Below, one piece after another: positions 53,489 to 62,930 of a stretch of DNA of 64,000 nucleotides. Origin of the DNA: CAZUDO01 sp964618895 (GTDB lineage Bacteria > Desulfobacterota > Binatia > DP-6). The stretch covers positions 124,001-188,000 of the forward strand of contig CAZUDO010000057.1 of assembly GCA_964618895.1 (NCBI GenBank). Reading direction: 5' to 3'. The notes beneath the pieces are model-generated. The model was not told the origin of the DNA. It ran no database searches and saw only the letters and a list, made by a program, of their open reading frames with translations. Both the position numbers and the translations under genes were made by a program. The stretch's first letter is position 1. Each line of letters opens with the position of its first letter.

Positions 53489-56400
53489 TCAGGCTGCGGA
53501 CGGGGCGACGAGATCACGCAGCCACCGTGCGGTATGCGATCGCGGTGCGGCCGCGACGGTCGCGGGGGACCCGGTGGCGACGACCGTCCCTCCCCCGGCA
53601 CCACCTTCCGGGCCGAGGTCGACGATCCAGTCGGCTTCCTTCACGATATCCAAATTGTGCTCGATGGTGATCACGGTGTTGCCGAGGTCGACCAAGCGAT
53701 GGAGCACGCCGACGAGGCGCTCCACGTCGGCGAAGTGCAGGCCGGTGGTGGGCTCGTCGAGGACGTACAGCGTCTGACCGCGGGACTCCTTGGCCAGCTC
53801 GTAAGCCAGCTTGATGCGCTGCGCCTCGCCCCCGGACAGCGTGTTGCTGGGTTGGCCGACGTGCAGGTAGCCGAGTCCGATGTCGCACAGTACGCCAAGC
53901 GCGCGGGCCACGGTGGGGTGGGGGGCGAAGAAGGCAGCGGCCTCCTCGATGGTCATGGCCAGCACGTCGGCGATGGTGCAGCCGCGATAGCGGATGGCGA
54001 GGGTGTCGTCGTTGAAGCGGCGACCGCCGCACGTGTCGCAATCGACGTATACGTCCGGAAGGAAGCTCATCTCCATGCGCAGGCGTCCCTGTCCGGCACA
54101 GGCGGCACAGCGACCGCCGTCGACATTGAACGAGAAACGGCCGGCATCGTAGCCGCGCATGCGCGCGTCGGGCACCTGGGAGAAGGCGCGGCGGATGTCG
54201 TCGAAGAAGCCGACGTACGAGGCCGGTGTCGAACGTGGTGTTCGACCAATCGGGGTCTGATCGACCTCGACGGCGCGCGTGAGGTGCTGAATGCCTTCCA
54301 TCGTGCGGTGGGTGCCGACCCGGCCCGCGGAGAGACCCAGGGCGCGGCGCACGGCGTGATAGACCACGTCGCGCACCAGTGTCGACTTCCCCGATCCCGA
54401 GACCCCGGTCACGCATGTCCAGGCACCGAGGGGAAAGCGCACGTCGATGTCCCGCAGGTTATGCGCTCGCGCTCCGTGAACGGTGAGCCAGTCGCGCTTC
54501 CCCGTGGGGCGGGGATCGCGCACGGCACGGGTGGCCTCGAGGTAGCGCCCGGTGAGCGAGCCGGGAATCGACGGAAGGAGCGCAGGGGGGGCCACGGCCA
54601 CCACGTGACCGCCCCGCGTACCAGCGCCGGGGCCGAGGTCGACCACGAGGTCGGCGCGCCGGATGGTAGCCTCGTCGTGCTCGACGACCAGGACCGTGTT
54701 GCCTCGATCGCGAAGCGCGAGCAAGGTATCGAGTAACATGGCGTTGTCGCGCGCATGCAGGCCGATGGTGGGCTCGTCGAGTACGTAGCACACGCCGCGC
54801 AGGTTGGACCCGAGCTGGGCGGCGAGGCGAATGCGCTGCGCTTCTCCGCAGGACAGCGTGTCGGTGCGCCGGTCGAGCGTCAGGTATCCGAGGCCGACCT
54901 GGGCAAGGAAGCGTAGGCGCGGCAGTATCTCCTTGAGCGCGCCGTCGGCGATCGTGGCCTCGCGGTCCGTGAAACGCACGGCCCGGATGGTCGGTTCCGC
55001 CTCGTCCACCGGGAGGGCGGTGAGCCCGGCAATGGTGTGTCCTGCGAGGCGGACGGCCCGCGCTCGGGGATTGAGTCGTTCACCCTGGCAGGCGTCGCAT
55101 GCGCGTTCGACCGTGAACTGGTCCAGCGCTGGGCCGTCCTCCGCGGCGAGAAGTCGCCCCAGGACAGTGAGGGCGCCAGGCGTGTCGCCAGCGCCCTCGA
55201 ACACGACCCGGCGCTGGCGCACCCCCAGGCGGCCCAGGGGCCGGTCCAGGGGCACGCCCGCCGCGGCAAGGGCCCGCAGGAGCCTCGTGCGCTCGGCGCG
55301 CAGCTCGGGGATCTCGAAGGGCGTGAGTGCACCGGCGGACAGAGGGCGTGACGGGTCGACGATGCTGTCGGGGTCGAGCACCGTCGCGCTTCCGATCCCA
55401 TCGCATGCCGGACAGGCGCCCTGGCGGCTGTTGAAGGAGAACAGACGCGGGTCCAGGGCCTCGTAACCGAGCCCGCAGGGGGCGCAGAACAGGCGCTCCG
55501 AGTAGAGGCGCTCGTCGTCGTCGGTCAAGGCGATGACGGACCCGTTGCCGAGTCGTAGCGCCCGTTCGACGAGAGGCTCGAGCGTATCCTTCGTAATCAG
55601 GCCGACCACGAGATCGATGTCGTGCTCCCGGTAGCGGTCGAGAAGCGGTACGCGAGCGAGAGGCAACCGGCGTCCGTCGATGCGGGCCTCCTGGAGTCGG
55701 AGCTTCCGTGCCGCGGCCAGAACCTCCTTGTGGTAGCCCTTGCGACCGCGGATCACTGGCGCGAGGAGGGTGACGCGGTTGCCCGCCGTGTCGCGGCGGA
55801 GCCGATTCAGAATGTGACGGCGGCTCTGCGGGCGCAACGGGACGTCACACCGCGTACAGTGTTGCGTGCCGAGCTTGGCGAACAGGAGACGGAGATAATG
55901 GAACACCTCGGTGACGGTTGCGACCGTCGAGCGGCGGCCTCCACGCGAGAGACGTTGTTCGATGGCCACCGTCGGTGGCAGCCCCAGGACCTGATCCACG
56001 TCCGGGCGGGCGAGCGCGGGCATGAACTGGCGGGCATAGGTGGACAGGCTGTCGAGGTAGCGCCGCTGGCCTTCGGCATGCAGCACGTCGAACGCGAGAG
56101 ACGATTTGCCGGAGCCGGACAGCCCGGTGAACACGATCAGCTGATCACGGGGAAGCGTGAGGGCGACGTCCTTGAGGTTGTGCTCGCGTGCCCCGACGAC
56201 CTGGATGTTGCGACTGGTAGCCGGGGGGCGCGGGGAGTACGCCTCCGCCTGCTCGGCGGCCATGGGGAGTGGAGACAGAGCCTGGGCAAGGAAGCGACCG
56301 GTGTGGGATGCCGGCGTGGCTGCGATCGCCTCGGGGGGGCCCACCGCCACGATGCACCCGCCGCCCGCCCCGCCCTCCGGCCCCAAATCGATTACCCAGT

Positions 56401-59050
56401 CGGCACACTTGACGACCTCGACGTTGTGCTCGATCACCAGGAGTGAGTGGCTTCGGGCGACCAGCTGCTGGAAGCAGGCGAGGAGGCGCTCGACGTCGGC
56501 TAGGTGGAGGCCCGTCGTGGGCTCGTCGAAGATGAACAACGTATGCGCCTTGCCCTCGCGCCCGAGATGCGCCGCAAGCTTGACGCGCTGGGCCTCGCCG
56601 CCGGACAGGGTGGAGAGCGGCTGACCCAGGCGAAGGTAGTCCAGTCCCACGTCGGCGAGCGGGCGCAGGCGCTCGGCAACCCCGGGAAGATCTTCGAAGA
56701 CCGTGATCGCCTCGGCGACCGTCAGGGCGAGGACATCGCGGATCGAATGCCCGCGCGTTCGCACCTCGAGAACCTCGGGCCGGAAGCGCGTACCGCCGCA
56801 CTCGGCGCACGAGACGTACACGTCGGAGAGGAACTGCATCTCGATCTTCTCGTACCCGTCGCCCTTGCAGGTCTCGCAGCGCCCCCCGGGGACGTTGAAG
56901 GAGAAGGTGGCGGGGGTGTAGCCGCGCAGGCGGGCTTCGTCGGTGCGTGCGAAGCACGCCCGGATCGGCTCGAAGGCTCGCAGGTACGTGACCGGGTTGG
57001 CTCGCGGCGTGGAGGCGGCGGGGGTCTGGTCGACGAGGATGATCTCCGTGATCCGTTCGATGCCTTCGAGGCCTTCGCATGCTCCGGGGGTAGCGACGGA
57101 CTCCCCCCGGCGTTTTCGGAGGTTGCGGTAGACGACGTCCTCGACGAGCGTCGATTTGCCGGAGCCGGACACCCCCGTCACGGCGACGAAGCAACCAAGC
57201 GGGATGTCGACATCCACGTGCTGCAGGTTGTGCGCGGTTGCCCCGCGGACGCGGAGCGTGTGCGTGCGCACGGGCGAACGACGATGGGTCGGAACGGGAA
57301 TCGCACGCCGGCCGGTCAGGTAGTCGGCCGTCGTCGAGGTGTCGGCCTCCGCAAGGCGACCGGGGGGACCCTCGAACACCACGCGGCCGCCCCGTTCCCC
57401 CGCGCCCGGACCGAGGTCGATCACGTGGTCGGCGGCGCGGATGATGCTAGGATCGTGTTCGACGACCACCACGGCGTTCCCCTGGTCGCGCAGCCGGTGC
57501 AGCAAGCGGGTAAGGCGCTCGGTGTCTCGTGGATGGAGGCCGATCGAGGGCTCGTCGAGGACGTACAGGGTGTTCACGAGCGACGAGCCGACGGCGGTGG
57601 TCAGATCGACTCGCTCGAGCTCGCCGCCCGACAAGGTGCGGGATTGTCGGTCGAGGGTGAGGTACTCGAGGCCGACCTCGACCAGGTAGCGCAGGCGGCT
57701 TTGGATCTCGCCCAGCACGAGCCGCGCAACCGTCTGGGCCGAACCGTCGGGCACCTTGAGCCCGGCGAACAAGCGTGCGGCCTCACCGATGGGCATCGCG
57801 GCCAAGTCGGCCACGGTGTGCTGGCCGACACGAAAGTCGAGGGCCTCGGGCCGCAGCCGGGTGCCGCCGCACGCGAGGCAGGGCCGGTAGCTCCGGAAGC
57901 GGGACAGAAACACCCGCACGTGCATCTTGTAGGTGCGTCCCTCGAGCCAACGAAACCATCCCCGAACACCCGGGTAGCGGCCACGGCCGTCGCCGTCCAG
58001 CACGAGGGCGCGCTGAGCCGAGGTGAGGTCGCCCCAGGGCACGCCGGTCGGTACACCTCGACGACGGCAGAACTTCAGAAGCTCGCCCCGTTCCCAGGAC
58101 GTCGCCTTGGTGGACCAGGGGCGGATGGCTCCGTCCCCCAGGGGACGCCGGGGGTCGGGAACGACCAGGTCGAGATCGAGATCGATGGTGCGGCCGAAGC
58201 CACGACAGGTCTCGCAGGCTCCGAGTGGGCTGTTGAAGGAAAAAAGATTCGGCACTGGGTCGCGGACCGTGAACCCGCACGCCGCGCACTCGAGTGCGCT
58301 GGAGAACCGCTCGACGCTGTTGCCGCTGTCGGGGAGGACGACGGCGGCGGCGCCCCGACCGTGTGCCATGGCCTGCTCGAGCGCTTCGACCAGGCGACTC
58401 CGGTCGACCGGGCGGATATGCAGGCGATCCTGTACGATGATCACCTTGCCGCCAGAGGCGGGCGGGGCGTCCGTTGCCTCCAAGTCCACGGTACCGGCGG
58501 GACCGAGCGCGCGGATGAACCCTGCACTGAGTAGCCCGGTGCGGGCCTCGGGCCAGGGCAGGGTGTCTGGCAGAACGATCGCGAACGTTACCAGCGCTCG
58601 TGCCCCGCCGTGGGTGGCGAGCAGATGTTCGGCCGCGCTCTGCGGTGTATCGCGGCGGACCGGGCGACCACAATGACGGCAATGTGGGACGCCGAGTTTC
58701 GCGAACAGCAGCTTTAGGTGGTCATGCAGCTCGGTCATCGTGCCCACCGTCGAGCGCGAGGTCTTCACTGGACGCCGCTGGTCGATGGCGATCGCCGGCA
58801 GGATGCCCTCGACGCGGTCGACGCGGGGCTTCTCCATGCGATCCAAGAACTGTCGCGCATAGGTGGAGAAACTTTCGACGTAGCGGCGCTGCCCTTCGGC
58901 GTAGAGGACGTCGAAGGCGAGGCTCGACTTTCCCGACCCGGAGACGCCAGTGATGACGGTGAGCGCCGGCAACGGAATGTGGACGTCGACGCCCTGGAGG
59001 TTGTGCTCGTGCGCGCCCAGGACCTGGATGCCGGATTGCGTGCTGTGCAT
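53489..59050 (-). CDS. uvrA: Tandem-duplicated UvrA (two UvrA units in one chain)
   Basis: 1853-aa protein made of two complete UvrA-like halves joined near residue 940. UvrA is the damage-recognition ATPase of nucleotide excision repair. Four Walker A motifs are visible (GVSGSGKSS at about 35, GVSGSGKST at about 620, GLSGSGKSS at about 970, GVSGSGKST at about 1547), each with its ABC signature and Walker B. Both zinc modules are present in each half (e.g. CAACGFTV..CETC and CETCKGDGYEKIEM; CAPCG..CPAC and CAACAGQG). The third nucleotide-binding site has LSCGE instead of LSGGE. A normal UvrA is about 940 aa and dimerises, so the fusion may be an obligate pseudo-dimer. Confidence 0.95.
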   Translation of the reverse strand: MHSTQSGIQVLGAHEHNLQGVDVHIPLPALTVITGVSGSGKSSLAFDVLYAEGQRRYVESFSTYARQFLDRMEKPRVDRVEGILPAIAIDQRRPVKTSRSTVGTMTELHDHLKLLFAKLGVPHCRHCGRPVRRDTPQSAAEHLLATHGGARALVTFAIVLPDTLPWPEARTGLLSAGFIRALGPAGTVDLEATDAPPASGGKVIIVQDRLHIRPVDRSRLVEALEQAMAHGRGAAAVVLPDSGNSVERFSSALECAACGFTVRDPVPNLFSFNSPLGACETCRGFGRTIDLDLDLVVPDPRRPLGDGAIRPWSTKATSWERGELLKFCRRRGVPTGVPWGDLTSAQRALVLDGDGRGRYPGVRGWFRWLEGRTYKMHVRVFLSRFRSYRPCLACGGTRLRPEALDFRVGQHTVADLAAMPIGEAARLFAGLKVPDGSAQTVARLVLGEIQSRLRYLVEVGLEYLTLDRQSRTLSGGELERVDLTTAVGSSLVNTLYVLDEPSIGLHPRDTERLTRLLHRLRDQGNAVVVVEHDPSIIRAADHVIDLGPGAGERGGRVVFEGPPGRLAEADTSTTADYLTGRRAIPVPTHRRSPVRTHTLRVRGATAHNLQHVDVDIPLGCFVAVTGVSGSGKSTLVEDVVYRNLRKRRGESVATPGACEGLEGIERITEIILVDQTPAASTPRANPVTYLRAFEPIRACFARTDEARLRGYTPATFSFNVPGGRCETCKGDGYEKIEMQFLSDVYVSCAECGGTRFRPEVLEVRTRGHSIRDVLALTVAEAITVFEDLPGVAERLRPLADVGLDYLRLGQPLSTLSGGEAQRVKLAAHLGREGKAHTLFIFDEPTTGLHLADVERLLACFQQLVARSHSLLVIEHNVEVVKCADWVIDLGPEGGAGGGCIVAVGPPEAIAATPASHTGRFLAQALSPLPMAAEQAEAYSPRPPATSRNIQVVGAREHNLKDVALTLPRDQLIVFTGLSGSGKSSLAFDVLHAEGQRRYLDSLSTYARQFMPALARPDVDQVLGLPPTVAIEQRLSRGGRRSTVATVTEVFHYLRLLFAKLGTQHCTRCDVPLRPQSRRHILNRLRRDTAGNRVTLLAPVIRGRKGYHKEVLAAARKLRLQEARIDGRRLPLARVPLLDRYREHDIDLVVGLITKDTLEPLVERALRLGNGSVIALTDDDERLYSERLFCAPCGLGYEALDPRLFSFNSRQGACPACDGIGSATVLDPDSIVDPSRPLSAGALTPFEIPELRAERTRLLRALAAAGVPLDRPLGRLGVRQRRVVFEGAGDTPGALTVLGRLLAAEDGPALDQFTVERACDACQGERLNPRARAVRLAGHTIAGLTALPVDEAEPTIRAVRFTDREATIADGALKEILPRLRFLAQVGLGYLTLDRRTDTLSCGEAQRIRLAAQLGSNLRGVCYVLDEPTIGLHARDNAMLLDTLLALRDRGNTVLVVEHDEATIRRADLVVDLGPGAGTRGGHVVAVAPPALLPSIPGSLTGRYLEATRAVRDPRPTGKRDWLTVHGARAHNLRDIDVRFPLGAWTCVTGVSGSGKSTLVRDVVYHAVRRALGLSAGRVGTHRTMEGIQHLTRAVEVDQTPIGRTPRSTPASYVGFFDDIRRAFSQVPDARMRGYDAGRFSFNVDGGRCAACAGQGRLRMEMSFLPDVYVDCDTCGGRRFNDDTLAIRYRGCTIADVLAMTIEEAAAFFAPHPTVARALGVLCDIGLGYLHVGQPSNTLSGGEAQRIKLAYELAKESRGQTLYVLDEPTTGLHFADVERLVGVLHRLVDLGNTVITIEHNLDIVKEADWIVDLGPEGGAGGGTVVATGSPATVAAAPRSHTARWLRDLVAPSAA

Positions 59051-59097
59051 GGGATGAGCGTCTACTGCGCGCCGGACGATGGGAGCCCCGAGGCGGG

Positions 59098-59643
59098 CTA
59101 CTGGTAGGCGACCTTGCGCGCGCTGATGACCTGGAGGTCTGCGATCAGCTCACGCACGGCGGCCCGAACGTCGCGTGCGTTCCGGCGCAGCTCGCGCTCG
59201 AGCTGGAGGCGACGCGCGTCCCGCAACGGGCGCGTCCGGAGCTGAAGATACGCGCGCTGCATCTCCCCGCGGCGGGAGAGGAGGCGTTCCACCTTGGCTA
59301 GCGCGAGCAGGCGTACGCGTTGGTGGGGGATGTCGTCGGCCACCGCGAGCAGACGTGAGAGCAGGCCGACGTGATGGCGGCCGACCTGCTCGGCCAAGCG
59401 GCCATCGGTGCGTATGGTGAGCAGACAGAAGGAGGCTTCGAATTCGCGCAACGCGGGCTCGATCTGGCGGGCGTGCAGGTGGGCGTCGCCGCGGGTGCAA
59501 TGTGCCAGGTGGCGTCGAAAGCGAGCACGCTCCCGCGCACCGAGAACCGGGCCTGCCAGCGGACGAGCCAGCAATGTGACGAGGACGACGACCAGCGCGA
59601 TCGCGACCGGAACGAGCACCAGTGCGACGATCACCGTCGACAT
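59098..59643 (-). CDS. Membrane-anchored helical hypothetical protein
   Basis: 181-aa protein with one N-terminal membrane helix (STVIVALVLVPVAIALVVVL, about 2-25) and a long, charged, Arg-rich helical cytoplasmic part (LREFEASFCLLTIRTDGRLA, RREMQ-like helices). The ATG at 59643 starts at the hydrophobic segment; the open frame upstream is Arg/Pro-rich and unlikely. It lies 47 bp upstream of the uvrA start on the same strand, and the GH57 gene ends 59 bp before it. No family recognised. Confidence 0.65.
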   Translation of the reverse strand: MSTVIVALVLVPVAIALVVVLVTLLARPLAGPVLGARERARFRRHLAHCTRGDAHLHARQIEPALREFEASFCLLTIRTDGRLAEQVGRHHVGLLSRLLAVADDIPHQRVRLLALAKVERLLSRRGEMQRAYLQLRTRPLRDARRLQLERELRRNARDVRAAVRELIADLQVISARKVAYQ

Positions 59644-59702
59644 GAGCAATGGCCGCGAATGTAGGCAAAGCGACGGGAGGACACAAGGGGAGCGTCCCCG
59701 CG

Positions 59703-61235
59703 TCAGGTCAGCACGCGGTAATCGAGGGCGGGAAAGAGGTTGTCGGAGTCCTCGAGCGCGGACAACCGGAGGTCGTCGATGTCGTTGGCTTCGACCTCGC
59801 TGCACAGCTGTTGGCAACGTAGCAAGTGCTCGCGCGTACGGCGCACCGCGTAGTCGGACTGTATCCGCCTGGCCATGAGTAGGGCCCAGTCGCTCGCTTG
59901 CGCGAGCATGAGTTCGCGAAGGGCCTGCGTCAGCGCTCGACGAGTCCGGATCTCGGCACTCGGGTATCGGCGGCAGAGGGCATGCAGGCGGTCAGTGGTG
60001 GCGTGAAGATGGCGGTAGACCCATCCGTTCTGACCGCTCAGCCAGGTGTCGTTGAAGCCGCCTGGGCCCCAGCTGGACGCAGCTGGCGTGGCCTGTTGGA
60101 TGGCGACCGGGCGTGCGAGGAGATCGCTGGCCGTGGTCGCGTCAAGTACGGCACTCTCCGCGACTCGCCGGCATACGTGCTCGAGCCATAAGGGTCCTTC
60201 GAACCACCAGCGGCCGAGCAACTCGGCCTCGTACGACGCGACCAATACGGGTGGACGGTCCATCGTGCGTGCAAGCCAAGCGACCTGCCGGGCGCGTGCC
60301 TCGACGAACGCCGCGGCGTGCTGTCTGGCCTGTGCTTGCGCGCGGTCCGGGTCGTACAGCTCGCCGTCCTCGTCGGTGTCGATACGGCGATATTCCAGTC
60401 CGACCGGGGCCGCAGGCATCGGGAGGCCATTGTGCTGGAACGCCCGGTAGCTCGGGTGGGATGGATACGCTTCCGAGGAGGCCGACAGCGCTTTCGCGCT
60501 CTCGGGGTCGCGACCAAACGCGACCACGCCCGAGGGGCAAGCAATCGGAGCGTAGACGCCGTAGACGGGGCGTGGCGTCGCGTGAGCAATGCCATGGGTG
60601 TCGACGAAGAAGTACCGGAAACCTGCACGGGCGAGGTCCACGTCGAGTCCGGGATGGTAGCCACATTCCGGCAGCCAGAAGCCCGACGGTGCCCGGCTGA
60701 AGAAACGCCGATACTCGTGCGCGGCGACGTCGATCTGGGCACGGATCGCGGCCGGATTGGCGGCGAGCAAAGGCAGGAACCCGTACGTGGCTGCGGAAGG
60801 AATGATCTCCACCAGGCCAGCGTCCTGGTAGGCGCGGAAGGCGGCCACCAGATCGCGCTGCCACTCGTCGAGGAACAGGGTGCGCGCGCGGCAGAAGCGT
60901 GCCAGATAGGTCTCGGACAGGCGGTGTACGCGCTCGTCGTTCCGGGTGCGGCGTTCTTCCGTCTCGGCGATCTCCACCAAGCCGTCGAGGTGGAGCAGGT
61001 AGCGGGCCTGGAGCGCCGGGTCTGCCAGCATCGCCAGGAGCGCGGGGCTGATGGACACGGTCAAGCGTGTGGGGACGTGGTCCCGCTCGAGCGCGCCCAG
61101 CACGTCGAGCAGCGGGATGTAGCTCTCGGTGACTGCTTGGTAGAGCCACTGCTCCTGGGGGATGCCCTCACGTCCGGTCTCCCGCACGAAGGGCAAGTGT
61201 GCGTTCAGGGTGAGGAGGAGGTGGGCGGCTGGCAT
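59703..61235 (-). CDS. GH57 / DUF1957 glucan branching enzyme-like protein with altered active site
   Basis: 510-aa protein with the GH57 branching-enzyme fold. The nucleophile Glu190 is kept in GFWLPECGYHPG, but other usually fixed residues differ. The first motif reads LNAHLPFV (N11 for the first His of HAHLP), the second SAATYGFLPLL (Tyr151 for His), and the fourth YEAELLGRWW (Glu336 for the catalytic Asp and Arg342 for His of YDxELFGHWW). Maltodextrin or glycogen chemistry would be expected for the family, but activity is doubtful. It lies 8 bp downstream of a DUF4912 gene, its frequent partner. Confidence 0.88.
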   Translation of the reverse strand: MPAAHLLLTLNAHLPFVRETGREGIPQEQWLYQAVTESYIPLLDVLGALERDHVPTRLTVSISPALLAMLADPALQARYLLHLDGLVEIAETEERRTRNDERVHRLSETYLARFCRARTLFLDEWQRDLVAAFRAYQDAGLVEIIPSAATYGFLPLLAANPAAIRAQIDVAAHEYRRFFSRAPSGFWLPECGYHPGLDVDLARAGFRYFFVDTHGIAHATPRPVYGVYAPIACPSGVVAFGRDPESAKALSASSEAYPSHPSYRAFQHNGLPMPAAPVGLEYRRIDTDEDGELYDPDRAQAQARQHAAAFVEARARQVAWLARTMDRPPVLVASYEAELLGRWWFEGPLWLEHVCRRVAESAVLDATTASDLLARPVAIQQATPAASSWGPGGFNDTWLSGQNGWVYRHLHATTDRLHALCRRYPSAEIRTRRALTQALRELMLAQASDWALLMARRIQSDYAVRRTREHLLRCQQLCSEVEANDIDDLRLSALEDSDNLFPALDYRVLT

Positions 61236-61243
61236 TGGTGAGA

Positions 61244-61921
61244 TCAGTCCGCGGGCTCGCGTGCCGGCAAGATCGACGGGCGTTCTCCTGGTGTGACCCA
61301 CGTGGTCGCGTCGTCCCTTGCTGGCGAGGTGCGCGGCGGTGTGACCGTGGCGGAGCGGGCAAATGCGAAGAACTGCCCCTCGCTCGTCTTCAGCCCGATC
61401 TCGATGAAGAACGACCCTCCGGGGTGGGGGAGTTTGAGATGCCACGACTCGACGCCCGACGGAATGTCGAGGTCGGACCAACGCAAGGGCCGTTGCCCCG
61501 GGAGGCCGGGAGCACTCTCATCATAGATGCGCAGCGTGGTCTGCAGGCGATCCTTGGCGATTCCGAGCCGACGCGTGGCGTCCGCCTGTGTGGCCGGTGT
61601 GACCTCCCAGTATGCGAAGGCGGACCACGGATCACGCACTAGCAGTACGATCCGGTCGTATCCGTAGGCGGCCGGCAGGTCGTCGATGGGCGGTGCTACC
61701 CCGGCGCTTGGGCAACCGGAGGGCGCCTGGGAAATGTGAAATCGCGCGCGCTCGATGGGGTGTGGGGCACCGGTCGGCGGAAGAAGGTCGGGGAGTGGTG
61801 CAGGTTCGCGGCGTGTCTCCAGCCCGATCGACGATCGCAGCTGCTGGCCGAGACGGATGACGCTCTGCGCGCGATCCAGGCAGGTCTCCAGGGCATTGGC
61901 CAGTGCGTCCCCGATTGCCAT
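61244..61921 (-). CDS. DUF4912 family protein
   Basis: 225-aa protein with the DUF4912 core (about 85-195): LPAAYGYDRIVLLVRDPWSA, FAYWEVT and WHLKLPHPGGSFFIEIG. Family members often accompany GH57/DUF1957 branching enzymes and may bind glucan or a partner protein, but no function is proven. The ATG at 61921 is favoured; a TTG 13 codons upstream is also open. Only 8 bp separate it from the GH57 gene, so they are one transcription unit. Confidence 0.85.
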   Translation of the reverse strand: MAIGDALANALETCLDRAQSVIRLGQQLRSSIGLETRREPAPLPDLLPPTGAPHPIERARFHISQAPSGCPSAGVAPPIDDLPAAYGYDRIVLLVRDPWSAFAYWEVTPATQADATRRLGIAKDRLQTTLRIYDESAPGLPGQRPLRWSDLDIPSGVESWHLKLPHPGGSFFIEIGLKTSEGQFFAFARSATVTPPRTSPARDDATTWVTPGERPSILPAREPAD

Positions 61922-62035
61922 GGTTGGCTGGATGGTAGCGCTCTCGGAACGGTGCGTCAAAACGAACTGCGCTCACCGGCCGGCATCCACCGCTTGCATG
62001 CGGGCTGGGCGTGGGTCATGTAGCACGCCCGACGC

Positions 62036-62251
62036 ATGGTGAATCAGGCGGCCCCCCGGGCACTCGTTCTGCTCCGACGTTCCCGGGGGGCTCCGATGCC
62101 CAGCGCGGGCGAGGTGCGGAACGCCCTGGCGGACGATCGCAACCAGATCGCCTTGCCTCCCGGAGCGATTCTCGGCTACCGGGTCGCGGGCCCGTACGCG
62201 GTCGTAGTGGACGGCGTCGAGATGGACGAATACGTCGCCTGGGAGGCGTAG
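62036..62251 (+). CDS. Small hypothetical protein, 71 aa
   Basis: The C-terminal half (LPPGAILGYRVAGPYAVVVD, then GVEMDEYVAWEA) reads like a compact beta domain rather than a random GC-rich frame; the N-terminus is Arg-rich. It is divergent from the DUF4912 gene (114-bp gap) and ends 3 bp before the convergent PTS IIA gene. No family recognised and no strong ribosome site seen. Confidence 0.4.
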   Translation: MVNQAAPRALVLLRRSRGAPMPSAGEVRNALADDRNQIALPPGAILGYRVAGPYAVVVDGVEMDEYVAWEA

Positions 62252-62254
62252 GTC

Positions 62255-62725
62255 TCAGGGCATCGGACGGGCGTAGCGGCGCAGTATCTCGAGCGCGTCG
62301 TGCCCGGTCCGAGCGGCGAGGAGCTCCAGGCGCAGCTCGCGTGAGCGCAGCAAGGTGGCGACACCTGCCAGGGTCTCCAGGTGGTCGGCCCCCGCGTCTG
62401 GCGGGGAGACCACCAGGGCGACGATCTGGATCGAGACGGTCGGCACCGGCTCGTAGAGACCTCCCGACGACACGGCCAGCGCGAGCGCGGGGCTGGCGAG
62501 GCCAGGGAGGCGGCCGTGGGGGATGCCGGTGTGGATGTCGAGCAGGGCCGTCGACCCTTCCGACTCGCGCGCCATCACCGCGTCGATGGCCGCTCGGTTC
62601 GAACCGCTGGGAAGCTGACCACTGGAGACGAGTGTCTGCACGAGCCCGGCGATGGTGTCGGGGAGGGTGCGCCACGGCGGGTCGATGTGAACCAGCGCAG
62701 GTCGGAGGCTGGCGAGGAACCGCAT
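62255..62725 (-). CDS. PTS IIA (PtsN-like) domain protein
   Basis: 156-aa single-domain EIIA of the fructose/mannitol (PtsN) class. The phosphorylatable His70 lies in STALLDIHTGIPHGRLPG, followed by LALAVSSGGLYE and the conserved VATLLRSRELRLELLAA helix. Without IIB/IIC or HPr genes here it is probably regulatory, as PtsN-type IIA proteins usually are, rather than a sugar transporter component. Confidence 0.85.
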   Translation of the reverse strand: MRFLASLRPALVHIDPPWRTLPDTIAGLVQTLVSSGQLPSGSNRAAIDAVMARESEGSTALLDIHTGIPHGRLPGLASPALALAVSSGGLYEPVPTVSIQIVALVVSPPDAGADHLETLAGVATLLRSRELRLELLAARTGHDALEILRRYARPMP

Positions 62726-62930
62726 CGCGCTACTGGCGGGGGGCCTTAGGCACCCCGCCAGCCTGAGGTGGGCGATGGCCGGTGCAGCCCTCGTGGCCGG
62801 GTCCGATCGCTCGCGTGGACACGCCCTCCATCTCCATCCTCTGGCACGTCTGATTACTGCACGCTCGCGTCGAATGCCAGCAGGGGACGTGCGAACCGCG
62901 AGCCGTGTTGTGAGGGTGCCGGCCGTTTCC

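Noticed and set aside
56200..56260. uvrA double length as an assembly artefact
   Set aside because: The two halves are clearly different in sequence and joined by an open linker, so a simple duplication or misjoin is unlikely, though reads should confirm it.
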